A stretch of 6,763 nt of DNA from Paludibacteraceae bacterium (GTDB taxonomy: Bacteria; Bacteroidota; Bacteroidia; Bacteroidales; Paludibacteraceae): NCBI GenBank assembly GCA_017965125.1, contig JAGCQO010000052.1, positions 1 through 6,763 on the forward strand, read 5' to 3'. The notes below the pieces were generated by a model. The model ran no database searches, had not been told where the DNA came from, and saw nothing but the letters and a program-made list of their open reading frames with translations. Shown piece by piece: positions 1 through 5,990 of the stretch (positions within the stretch are counted from its first letter, which is position 1; each line of letters begins with the position of its first letter). A program made the translations under genes and the position numbers.

Positions 1-91
1 AGTTCTTTATCTTGAGTTTATTGACTATCAGGTCTATCTTGCTTTCCAACTGGTCTGTGAAAAGTATCGAAGGTCTGATTTTGCCTTTGCC
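1..91 (-). pseudogene. C-terminal part of RNase E/G downstream of the in-frame stop
   Basis: Reading on in the same frame past the TAA at 92-94, codons 91 down to 2 stay open to the window edge. They translate to GKGKIRPSILFTDQLE followed by SKIDLIVNKLKIKN, which I recognise as the stretch that normally follows the CPTC zinc link in Bacteroidota RNase G. No frameshift is needed to join the two parts; only one codon is wrong. Either the gene carries a nonsense mutation, or the TAA is a sequencing or assembly error, or the stop is read through. The remainder of the C-terminal domain lies outside the window, so its state cannot be judged. No ATG or GTG codon is visible in frame in this stretch, so independent translation from here looks unlikely. 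Confidence 0.8.
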
Positions 92-1381
92 TTAGCATGT
101 AGGGCAGGTCTCCTCGGTATCGACGTATGTCACTTGCCTTACTCTCTGCCTTGTTATCTGCATCACGCAGAACTTGCTGAGCGGCAACACATTGTGCTTG
201 GCTCTGTCGTCGGCCATGGCTTCTCTCATCTTGTCATAGACGGCCTTCTTGTTCTCGCTCTTCACCATGTCGATGAAGTCGATGGATATGATGCCGCCCA
301 TGTCTCGGAGTCTCAGCTGACGACCGATTTCCTCGGCTGCCGCAAGGTTCACGTTCAGTGCGTTCTCCTCTTGTCCGTTGGCGTTTTTCGACCTGTTGCC
401 GCTGTTCACGTCTATCACGTGCATCGCCTCGGTCTGTTCTATGATGAGGTAAGCGCCGTTCTTGAATGGAACAATCTTTCCGAATGATGATTTTATCTGC
501 TTCGTCAGTGCGAAGTGGTCGAATATCGGCTCGTCTCCGTCGTAAAGCTTTACGATGTTCTTTTTCTCCGGAGCGATCAAACCGATGTAGTTCTTTATCT
601 CGTCGTGGAAATCCTTGTCGTTTACGGTGACAGACTGGAAATTCTCGTTGAAGATGTCTCTGATTATGCCTACTGTGCGGCCTATTTCCTCGCCTACGAG
701 TGTCACGCCTTTCGACGCCTGTGTCTTTCTGATGGTGCTTTCCCATCTTTCCACAAGCACCTTGAGCTCATTGTCGAGCTCAGCCGCGCCCTTGTTCTCG
801 GCCACAGTTCTTATTATGACTCCGAATCCCTTAGGCTTGATGCTCTGTATGAGCTGCTTGAGGCGGCTTTTCTCCTCGTGGCTTTTTATCTTCTGGCTTA
901 CCGACACTTTGTCGCTGAAAGGAATCAGTACAAGGAATCTGCCTGCGATGGACAGTTCGCTTGTCAGTCTCGGACCTTTGGTTGAGATCGGCTCTTTGGT
1001 TATCTGCACGAGTATCTCTTGTCCGCTTTTCAGCACATCGGCTATGGTGCCGTTCTTGTCGAGCTCGCCGGCCGACTGCTTCTTTGTGATGGCAGGGATG
1101 CGTCTTCTGTCGGCGAGTGCGGCTTTGAGGTAGCCCTGCAGAGTGTGGAAATCAGGACCGAGGTCCAAGTAGTGCAGAAAAGCGTCTTTTGAATAGCCCA
1201 CATCCACAAAGGCGGCGTTCAGTCCGGGCATTATCTTCTTCACCCTTCCCAAGTATATGTCGCCTACAGCAAACGCGTTAGACAAACGGCCTTCTCTGTG
1301 AAGCTCCACGAGCTTGTGGTCTTCGGCGAGCGCGGTTGTCACTTCTGTCTTGGCTACTTCTATTACTAATTCGCTGTTCAC
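92..1381 (-). CDS. rng: Ribonuclease E/G family protein, interrupted by in-frame TAA
   Basis: Endoribonuclease of the RNase E/G family, which cuts single-stranded RNA in rRNA maturation and mRNA decay in the cytoplasm. Numbered from the GTG at 1381 (429 aa), the protein has an S1-type RNA-binding region near residues 30-75 (FAVGDIYLGRVKKIMPGLN), a 5'-sensor segment with IIRT at about 189-192, catalytic aspartates in VIDVNSG (D324) and IDFIDM (D368/D371), and the zinc-link CPTC as its last four residues. Bacteroidota homologues usually run to about 500 residues or more; here TAA at 94-92 ends the frame right after CPTC. I prefer the GTG start (VNSELVIEV, the usual family N-terminus, with AAGGA upstream) over a TTG at 1426, which gives an unusual FLCFITKKKK extension and overlaps a possible promoter. 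The family call is secure. Whether the truncated product works is unknown: S1, sensor and catalytic parts remain, and the small dimerisation domain is lost. Confidence 0.9.
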   Translation of the reverse strand: MNSELVIEVAKTEVTTALAEDHKLVELHREGRLSNAFAVGDIYLGRVKKIMPGLNAAFVDVGYSKDAFLHYLDLGPDFHTLQGYLKAALADRRRIPAITKKQSAGELDKNGTIADVLKSGQEILVQITKEPISTKGPRLTSELSIAGRFLVLIPFSDKVSVSQKIKSHEEKSRLKQLIQSIKPKGFGVIIRTVAENKGAAELDNELKVLVERWESTIRKTQASKGVTLVGEEIGRTVGIIRDIFNENFQSVTVNDKDFHDEIKNYIGLIAPEKKNIVKLYDGDEPIFDHFALTKQIKSSFGKIVPFKNGAYLIIEQTEAMHVIDVNSGNRSKNANGQEENALNVNLAAAEEIGRQLRLRDMGGIISIDFIDMVKSENKKAVYDKMREAMADDRAKHNVLPLSKFCVMQITRQRVRQVTYVDTEETCPTC

Positions 1382-1423
1382 TTTTATCGGTTCCTTTTTC
1401 TTCTTTGTAATAAAACAAAGAAA

Positions 1424-1431
1424 CAAACTTA
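1424..1431 (-). promoter_or_regulatory. Possible -7 box for the RNase E/G gene
   Basis: On the minus strand the bases read TAAGTTTG, matching the Bacteroidota -7 consensus TAnnTTTG. A TTG lies about 25 bases further upstream, which is rather far for a -33 element. If used, transcription would begin around 1415-1419, downstream of the TTG codon at 1426, which supports the GTG at 1381 as the start. The gene could equally be read through from HU. Confidence 0.3.
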
Positions 1432-1481
1432 AAGCCTATATATTCTATGTGAGCATCAAGCTTGTTTCTTTATTCGTTTGA

Positions 1482-1496
1482 CCTTAAACATTAAGG
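1482..1496. repeat. Short inverted repeat between the COX24-type gene and rng
   Basis: CCTTAA and TTAAGG flank the triplet ACA, giving a 6-bp perfect stem with a 3-base loop. No T-run follows on the minus strand, so it is a poor intrinsic terminator. It lies 13 bases past the stop of the 29-codon gene and could be an mRNA processing or end-protecting hairpin, or chance in AT-rich DNA. Confidence 0.3.
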
Positions 1497-1508
1497 CAGA
1501 CATAATGA

Positions 1509-1598
1509 TTATTTTTTCTTATGTCTGTTCTTGCGCAGTCTCTTTTTTCTCTTGTGAGTAGACATTTTATGTCTTTTTCTCTTTTTTCCGCTTGGCAT
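1509..1598 (-). CDS. AURKAIP1/COX24 domain-containing small basic protein (probable ribosomal protein)
   Basis: A 29-codon gene from ATG (1598-1596) to TAA (1511-1509). The product starts MPSGKKRKRHKM and ends RLRKNRHKKK: 11 Lys, 6 Arg and 3 His make 20 of 29 residues basic. I recognise this as the very short AURKAIP1/COX24-domain protein found across Bacteroidota. The same motif occurs in the mitochondrial small-subunit protein mS38 (AURKAIP1) and resembles mycobacterial bS22, so binding to small-subunit rRNA is the likely role; that role is inferred from these relatives. It sits between HU and RNase E/G on the same strand, 68 bases after the HU stop, and is probably read from the HU promoter, since no TAnnTTTG box lies in that gap. 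A 12-bp palindrome abuts its start codon. Family recognition is strong because nearly every residue fits what I recall of the family. Confidence 0.88.
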   Translation of the reverse strand: MPSGKKRKRHKMSTHKRKKRLRKNRHKKK

Positions 1599-1610
1599 AA
1601 CTTTAAAGTT
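1599..1610. repeat. Perfect 12-bp palindrome directly upstream of the COX24-type start codon
   Basis: AACTTTAAAGTT is its own reverse complement and ends one base before the ATG at 1598. It is AT-rich and has no loop, so a stable RNA hairpin is doubtful. A dimeric protein site or chance are both possible. Confidence 0.35.
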
Positions 1611-1666
1611 TTAGTTATTATTTATGTGAAGTTTAATTTCTCTTTCCTTTTTCGTCTCGGCTATGA

Positions 1667-1939
1667 TTACTTAATCATGTCGTTGAAAGTCTTTGCAGGC
1701 TTGAATGAAGGGATGTTGTGCTCTGGTATCACGATAGATGTGTTCTTGCTAATGTTACGAGCAGTCTTCTTTGCGCGCTTCTTGATAACGAAACTTCCGA
1801 AACCGCGGAGGTAAACGTTGTCACCCTTAGCCATAGACTCTTTTACCTTTTCCATGAAGGACTCTACGCTCTTCAATACAGTAATCTTGTCAATTCCAGT
1901 CTCTTTTGCAATCTGTGATACAATATCAGCCTTTGTCAT
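1667..1939 (-). CDS. hup: HU family DNA-binding protein
   Basis: A 90-aa histone-like protein that binds and bends DNA as a dimer in the nucleoid. Length is exactly that of HU. The N-terminal two-helix region (residues 1-40, MTKADIVSQIAKETG) is followed by the HU signature: GFGSF at 46-50, the basic arm KKRAKKTARN at about 53-62, then IPEHNIPSFKPAKTF at 71-85. The arm reads RNIS where textbook HU has RNP, so the DNA-intercalating Pro63 position holds Ile; my recollection is that this is usual in Bacteroides HU. The start ATG at 1939 is preceded by an A-rich leader (AAGAAAGCAAGAAA) without a clear Shine-Dalgarno site. It has its own promoter (see 2024-2031) and is probably the first gene of a transcript continuing into the COX24-type gene and possibly RNase E/G. 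Confidence 0.96.
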   Translation of the reverse strand: MTKADIVSQIAKETGIDKITVLKSVESFMEKVKESMAKGDNVYLRGFGSFVIKKRAKKTARNISKNTSIVIPEHNIPSFKPAKTFNDMIK

Positions 1940-1985
1940 TTTCTTGCTTTCTTATATTTGGTTATTTATGAAATCTGAACAATCG

Positions 1986-2010
1986 GGGACATGGACGTGC
2001 CACGTTTCCC
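1986..2010 (-). promoter_or_regulatory. Hairpin in the predicted HU mRNA leader
   Basis: On the minus strand, GGG and CCC followed inward by ACGTGG and CCATGT form a 9-bp stem (one G-U pair) with a 2-A bulge and the loop CACGT. It starts roughly 6-9 bases after the predicted transcription start and about 46 bases before the HU ATG. There is no U-run after it, so it is not a terminator. A 5'-end mRNA-stabilising stem or a translation-control element are plausible; this is inference from the folding pattern only. Confidence 0.4.
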
Positions 2011-2023
2011 TATTTTCGGACTG

Positions 2024-2057
2024 CAAATGTAGAGATTTTTTATTTCAATTCACAATA
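2024..2057 (-). promoter_or_regulatory. Bacteroidota-type promoter for HU
   Basis: The minus strand carries TACATTTG at 2031-2024, a full match to the -7 consensus TAnnTTTG, followed by CAGTCC as is common in this phylum. A TATTG at 2057-2053, 21 bases upstream of it, is a fair -33 element. Transcription would start near 2016-2019, giving a leader of about 77-80 bases to the HU ATG at 1939. Confidence 0.65.
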
Positions 2058-2207
2058 AACGGACCTAAAAAAATAGAACATAATGATTTACGTGCGTTAA
2101 TGCGCTTTGCAATGCCTCATTTGCTTATTTCTCAATAAGTTGTTGACTTTGAGATTCGCATAGAAGGTGATTTTTCCATGATTATTTATAGCTGACGCAT
2201 GTTGCCC

Positions 2208-3431
2208 TCACGCCACCTTCCGGCCTATGAAGAAGCAGACGGCAGTGGCGAGAATGCCGTTCAGGGCAGGGATGCCCCACAGCACAATGTTCGCGACGAC
2301 CGCGCCGATGACGACGCATGCCATAGCCCACCAGTCCACTTGCTTGACGCGACCGCCTTTACGGCCGAAGAAGTAGCTCAGGATGATGACCGTGCCGATG
2401 GGCGGCAAGGAGCAGCTGAGCATGCCCAGCCAGTAGTCGAAGTTCCAGTAAAGCCAGTTGGCGGCCGCTGTGCCCACGACGCCCGATGTGATGACCATCG
2501 CTTTTTTCGACAGACCCGAGATGTTGGCAAGGCCGAGTCCGGCGCTGTAGAGCGTGTTGTCGTTGGTGGTCCAGATGTTCAGTCCGAGCGACAGCATCGC
2601 GAGGTAGAACAGGTTCAGGTTGACCATGACCTCGAAGATGTCGTTGCCGCCGACGTAGATGCTGGACACGGCTCCGAAGATGAACATCAGGCTGTTGCCG
2701 ATGAAGAACGCCACGACCGTGGTCCACAGCCCGACCTTGGCGCTCTTGGCGAAGCGCGTGAAGTTGGGCGTCGTCGTTCCTCCGGACACGAACGAGCCGA
2801 TCACGATGCTTATTCCGCCAAGCAGTCCTAAGTCGTTGGTGCTGGAGTTGAACGCCTGGACGAGGCTCTTGTCTCCGTTCTTGATGGCGAGGAACATGGC
2901 TGTGATGCCGAGCACGGCGATGAGCGGCACGGCTATGGTGCTGATTATCGTGAGGCTCTTGATGCCGAAGTAGGCGCTGGCGGTCATGAGCGCGCCGGAT
3001 ATGGCTATGACCATGTAGCATTGCCACGGCGTGTGTTCCGGCGTCATCTCGAGTCCGAACAGCGCTTTGGCGATGGGTATGGCGAGGATGGAGAGCCCGA
3101 TGCCGAACCACCCGGTCTGCGTCAGGATAATGCAGGCGTTGGGCAGCCAGCTGCCTTTGTCGCCGAAGCTGCGACGCGCCAGCAGGTTGAGCGACAGACC
3201 GCTCTCTGCGGCGATGTATCCGAGCGCGCCGGTATAGACCGACAGTATGAGCCCGCCCAGCAGCAACGCTCCTATGAAACCCGTCCAGTCGAGCCCCGCG
3301 GCGAGTCTCTGGCCGGCCCACATGCTGGCGGAGAAGAACGTGAACCCCAGCATTATCATGAAGATGTTCGTGTTGGACTTGCGACTGGAACGCCTCACGG
3401 CGCTTTGGGAGTATTCGGTGTCGATTGCCAT
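2208..3431 (-). CDS. codB: Cytosine permease (NCS1 family)
   Basis: Inner-membrane transporter that imports cytosine by cation-coupled symport. The 407 residues match E. coli CodB (about 419 aa) nearly end to end, with about 12 hydrophobic segments. Recognisable blocks in order: LGFTFFSASMWAG (28-40), SFGDKGSWLP (88-97), GWFGIG (107-112), GSFVSGGTTTPNFTRFAKSAK near 212-232, FFIGNSLMFIFGAV (242-255), and LGLNIWTTNDNTLYSAGLG near 282-300. I chose ATG 3431 (MAIDTEYSQ), 10 bases after the previous gene's stop; a start at 3461 would overlap that gene and adds MTYLKHKRQN, unlike any NCS1 N-terminus I know. It is the last gene of the three-gene cluster. The usual partner cytosine deaminase (codA) is not in the window. 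Substrate is inferred from overall similarity; another nucleobase or related compound is possible. Confidence 0.93.
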   Translation of the reverse strand: MAIDTEYSQSAVRRSSRKSNTNIFMIMLGFTFFSASMWAGQRLAAGLDWTGFIGALLLGGLILSVYTGALGYIAAESGLSLNLLARRSFGDKGSWLPNACIILTQTGWFGIGLSILAIPIAKALFGLEMTPEHTPWQCYMVIAISGALMTASAYFGIKSLTIISTIAVPLIAVLGITAMFLAIKNGDKSLVQAFNSSTNDLGLLGGISIVIGSFVSGGTTTPNFTRFAKSAKVGLWTTVVAFFIGNSLMFIFGAVSSIYVGGNDIFEVMVNLNLFYLAMLSLGLNIWTTNDNTLYSAGLGLANISGLSKKAMVITSGVVGTAAANWLYWNFDYWLGMLSCSLPPIGTVIILSYFFGRKGGRVKQVDWWAMACVVIGAVVANIVLWGIPALNGILATAVCFFIGRKVA

Positions 3432-3441
3432 GTTTTGTCGT

Positions 3442-4719
3442 TTATGCTTTAGGTATGTCAACGTCCGGCAGGTTCTTTTTGAACGGTCCTTTTATGGTGT
3501 AGGCGAGGCCTTCGTTGTCAAGCGTCTGGCAAAAAGCGTTTATGTGCTTGTGGCTTGGCACTACGGTGAAGATGCTGACGCAGAATTTTCCGGAAATGTT
3601 CAGCGCTTGCATCACCATGTGTCCTTCGGAAATCGTGTATGCCGCCTGTATGTACGGCTCGAGTCCGCCCCAGTTCTTTTGGCCGAGGTAGCTGACCACG
3701 AATGTGCCACGGAGCTGGCTCATGTAGCGCGAATGCATGAGGTTGTACTTGCGCTTGGCCTCTAACGTTGGCAGAGTGTCGGTGAACTCGTAGTCCTTGA
3801 CGACACGCTGCATCTCGGCGGCTGCGTTTTCCGGCGTCATCTGCTCCTGCATCTTGTTGCGTGCGAAGGCGCATAGGTCGCTGACCGACCATGAGACCAT
3901 GTCTCTTTTGAAAGGCAGATAGAGCTGTTGCACAAGGTCGCGGTAGCTGTTTGGACAGCCTACGTTCTTGCGGAAGTTGTGTGACACGGATGTGGCTATG
4001 AGCTGGGCTTTCTGCGGCAGGACTTTGTCTAATGCCTTGAACATCAGCACGGACAGCACGCTCGCTGGTGTTCCTCCGTGCTTTTTGGCGTAGTCCAGCA
4101 GCGCGTCTTGCTCGAATTCGAAAGTGTAATACTTCGGCGTGAAGAACGGACACAGAGCGCCTATTATGTTCTGCATGATGAAGTGGTTGACGTCGGCGTT
4201 GGTGAATGGCGGTTCGTATGCCTTGGCCTTCAGCGAGTGGACGTCTGGGAAGTCGGTCTCTCCCGGCAGCAGCGGCGAGTCCGGCAGATGGATGCCGTCG
4301 CTGTCAGGCGTCACGCCGTATGCCTCGCGGACGTATTCGTAAAGTGTGGTTTTCGCCCATTCATACAGTCCGACGGCGCCCGTCAGTGTGTGGTGTATGT
4401 TAAAGAAGATGTCGCATCCCTCGTAGTCGATGAAAGCCAGATGGCGATTCACGGTTTCCGACCCCAGAGCCGGTGCCTTCCTTTGTGTGGCGAGCACAGC
4501 GATGGGGCGCTCGTTCGGCTTTAGCACATAGCCGCCCTCACCGTCAACTTCCACGCGGACGGCGAAGTAAGGGTAGCGTTTGATGGCACTCTGCGCTGCG
4601 CGCTCGAGGACGTCGGCCTTCACCGCATCCTTCATTATCACGCGCACTCTTATGGGGTATCTTGGGCGTGGAGGCTTCGCAGTGCCGTAGAGGAGGTAGC
4701 TGTCGGGGTTGTATTTCAT
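3442..4719 (-). CDS. CAT/condensation-superfamily acyltransferase-like protein with degenerate HHxxxDG motif
   Basis: A 425-aa cytosolic protein without signal peptide or membrane segment. Its layout is that of the chloramphenicol acetyltransferase/condensation-domain superfamily, closest in feel to proteins annotated as alcohol acetyltransferase. An N-terminal half (VRVIMKDAVKADVLERAAQ, 25-43, then IKRYPYFAVRVEV) leads to the active-site region FFNIHHTLTGAVGLYEW at 105-121. A second half carries SVLMFKALDKVLP (223-235), SYLGQKNWGGLEPYI (343-357) and a C-terminal strand region LNISGKFCVSIF. The canonical motif is HHxxxDG; here His109-His110 are kept, but the Asp and Gly positions are Gly114 and Ala115. 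The general-base His is therefore present and the structural Asp absent, so activity is uncertain. It lies 13 bases after the PepSY-like gene and 10 before codB, so all three are probably one transcript. The substrate cannot be told from sequence. Confidence 0.7.
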   Translation of the reverse strand: MKYNPDSYLLYGTAKPPRPRYPIRVRVIMKDAVKADVLERAAQSAIKRYPYFAVRVEVDGEGGYVLKPNERPIAVLATQRKAPALGSETVNRHLAFIDYEGCDIFFNIHHTLTGAVGLYEWAKTTLYEYVREAYGVTPDSDGIHLPDSPLLPGETDFPDVHSLKAKAYEPPFTNADVNHFIMQNIIGALCPFFTPKYYTFEFEQDALLDYAKKHGGTPASVLSVLMFKALDKVLPQKAQLIATSVSHNFRKNVGCPNSYRDLVQQLYLPFKRDMVSWSVSDLCAFARNKMQEQMTPENAAAEMQRVVKDYEFTDTLPTLEAKRKYNLMHSRYMSQLRGTFVVSYLGQKNWGGLEPYIQAAYTISEGHMVMQALNISGKFCVSIFTVVPSHKHINAFCQTLDNEGLAYTIKGPFKKNLPDVDIPKA

Positions 4720-4732
4720 AGGGCTGTGTTTT

Positions 4733-5161
4733 TTAGTCGTCGATGTTGATGAGGTCGCCGAGTCGGTTGAACTTCAGTTCGAGGCCGTTGGACATCTCCA
4801 CCTCGTAGCCGTAGCGTTTCTTCTCGATTTTTGTGGCATAAGCGCCGCTGAAGTTCACTTCGATGTAGTTCTTTGTGAATTGTGGCAGCAGTGCGTCGGG
4901 CAGCATGTTGTGGTTGCAGTCCACCTTGGTCCAAGTGCCCTTGCTGTCGAATTCCGCTTCGGTGCCGTCGTTCAGTTTTACTTCATATTTGCCGGCCTCC
5001 TTCTCGGCGAAGATTATCTTCTGGTCAGGGAAATGCTCCTTCACAAACTCCTTTGCTGCGGCAGGCAGTTTCTCTGCCGGGATGTATCGTCCGTCGGCAA
5101 GACACGCGACCGAGAAAATCAGGCTTATGACAGCCGCTAAAATAAATCTTGTCTTCTTCAT
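4733..5161 (-). CDS. Secreted PepSY-like protein with two tandem repeats
   Basis: A 142-aa exported protein of the PepSY-like (DUF2874, BLIP-like fold) type common in Bacteroidota. Residues 1-22 (MKKTRFILAAVISLIFSVACLA) are a signal peptide; cleavage after CLA at 22 is likely. Cys20 is preceded by SVA, a poor lipobox, so a lipoprotein is less likely but not excluded. The mature part is an internal duplication of about 55 residues: 27-81 and 88-141 align, with YEVKLNDGTEAEF (59-71) matching YEVEMSNGLELKF (119-131), each followed by a Gly and ending in VD or ID. Such proteins are periplasmic; their function is mostly unproven. It is the first gene of the cluster leading to the acyltransferase-like protein and codB. 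The family call rests on the repeat pattern and length. Confidence 0.8.
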   Translation of the reverse strand: MKKTRFILAAVISLIFSVACLADGRYIPAEKLPAAAKEFVKEHFPDQKIIFAEKEAGKYEVKLNDGTEAEFDSKGTWTKVDCNHNMLPDALLPQFTKNYIEVNFSGAYATKIEKKRYGYEVEMSNGLELKFNRLGDLINIDD

Positions 5162-5190
5162 AAGTTCTTGTTTTTTTAGTGGTTATTTCA

Positions 5191-5198
5191 CAAATATA
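5191..5198 (-). promoter_or_regulatory. -7 box for the PepSY-like / acyltransferase-like / codB cluster
   Basis: The minus strand reads TATATTTG, a full match to TAnnTTTG, 29 bases before the ATG at 5161. The leader (about 20-25 bases) is A-rich, as usual for the phylum. I see no convincing -33 element at the right distance. Confidence 0.5.
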
Positions 5199-5293
5199 GC
5201 GAACAAGAGCGAGAATATGCGCATGATTTCAGTCGAAAAAGCCGACGCGCGGAGAAATGTTCTCTGGACGAGGGGGCGAGCGTGGATATTTGT

Positions 5294-5301
5294 TATCTTT
5301 G
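5294..5301 (+). promoter_or_regulatory. -7 box for riboflavin synthase
   Basis: TATCTTTG matches TAnnTTTG exactly and lies 31 bases before the ATG at 5333. The predicted start of transcription near 5307-5310 leaves a leader of about 25 bases, too short for an FMN riboswitch. It also excludes the upstream start codon at 5282. No clear -33 element is visible. Confidence 0.55.
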
Positions 5302-5332
5302 TGGATGTATAAATCAGAAAATGAACGGAATT

Positions 5333-5932
5333 ATGTTTTCAGGAATTGTAGAAGAGGCTGGAGTAGTAAAGAAGCTCGTGAAGGAAGGCGACAATCTTCA
5401 CATCACTGTTCAGTGCTCTTTTGTGAATGAATTAAAGATAGACCAGTCTGTGGCGCATAACGGTGTGTGTCTCACTGTGGTAGAACTCGACGGCGACACT
5501 TACACCGTGACGGCCATCAAGGAGACGCTCCTGAGGAGCAACCTGGGCTCGCTGAGCGAGGGCGACCTCGTGAACCTCGAGCGCAGCATGTGCATGAACG
5601 GCAGGCTCGACGGCCACATAGTGCAAGGCCATGTCGATACTACGGCGGTGTGCACCAAAGTGACCGACGAGAACGGCAGCCACGGCTTCACGTTCAGATA
5701 CGACGTGCCGCTGGAGCTCAAGCGCAAAGGCTACATCACTGTCGATAAGGGCAGCGTGACGGTCAACGGCGTGTCGCTCACCGTCTGCGAGCCGACCGAC
5801 GACACATTCTCCGTGGCGATAATCCCTTACACATTCGACAACACGAACTTCTGCCGCATAAAGGAAGGCTCGGTCGTGAACCTCGAGTTCGACATCATCG
5901 GCAAGTACGTCAGCCGCCTGGCAGCGTTGTAA
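5333..5932 (+). CDS. ribE: Riboflavin synthase (alpha subunit)
   Basis: Catalyses the last step of riboflavin synthesis, the dismutation of two 6,7-dimethyl-8-ribityllumazine molecules, as a cytosolic homotrimer. The 199 residues hold two homologous lumazine-binding barrels: 1 to about 95 and about 96-199. Family landmarks are the N-terminal MFSGIVEE (Phe2 lies in the active site), SVAHNGVCLTV at 39-49, NLERSMCMNGRLDGHIVQGH at 81-100, and the second-barrel counterpart GSVTVNGVSLTV at 140-151. The length is normal. I chose ATG 5333 because homologues begin MFSGIVEE; an in-frame ATG at 5321 would add only MNGI and cannot be ruled out. Transcribed alone, divergently from the PepSY-like gene, ending at the terminator near 6000. 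E. coli calls the same enzyme ribC. Confidence 0.96.
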   Translation: MFSGIVEEAGVVKKLVKEGDNLHITVQCSFVNELKIDQSVAHNGVCLTVVELDGDTYTVTAIKETLLRSNLGSLSEGDLVNLERSMCMNGRLDGHIVQGHVDTTAVCTKVTDENGSHGFTFRYDVPLELKRKGYITVDKGSVTVNGVSLTVCEPTDDTFSVAIIPYTFDNTNFCRIKEGSVVNLEFDIIGKYVSRLAAL

Positions 5933-5990
5933 GAGAAAGTTATGCAGAATGTTCAAACGCTGAATTAAGCGTTAGTCCATCAAAAAATAG

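Noticed and set aside
92..94. Reassigned or programmed-sense TAA in RNase E/G
   Set aside because: TAA is the ordinary stop of HU, the COX24-type gene, the acyltransferase-like gene, the PepSY-like gene and ribE here, so genetic-code reassignment is excluded. TAA followed by G is not a known leaky context, and I see no recoding signal.
615..1133. Plus-strand frame of 172 codons opposite the RNase E/G gene
   Set aside because: It mirrors conserved RNase E/G codons; the Ser/Leu-rich product has no signal peptide or domain and no promoter nearby.
2125..2160. Terminator for codB downstream of its stop
   Set aside because: Only weak AT-rich inverted repeats (TTATT/AATAA and CTCAA/TTGAG) are present, without GC-rich stem or U-run; not enough to call.
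2199..2831. Plus-strand open frame of 210 codons opposite codB
   Set aside because: Its product is rich in His, Asp, Arg and Val with no fold-like pattern, and it lies wholly antisense to a clear CodB sequence. It is the mirror of GC-rich codons in codB.
3432..3461. Longer start for codB adding MTYLKHKRQN
   Set aside because: It would overlap the upstream gene's end by 20 bases and does not resemble NCS1 N-termini; ATG 3431 leaves a normal 10-base gap.
5302..5332. FMN riboswitch before ribE
   Set aside because: The predicted leader is only about 25 bases and lacks the conserved RFN-element segments.
5432..5956. Minus-strand open frame of 174 codons opposite ribE
   Set aside because: Antisense to an unmistakable riboflavin synthase, with low-complexity composition and no recognisable domain.
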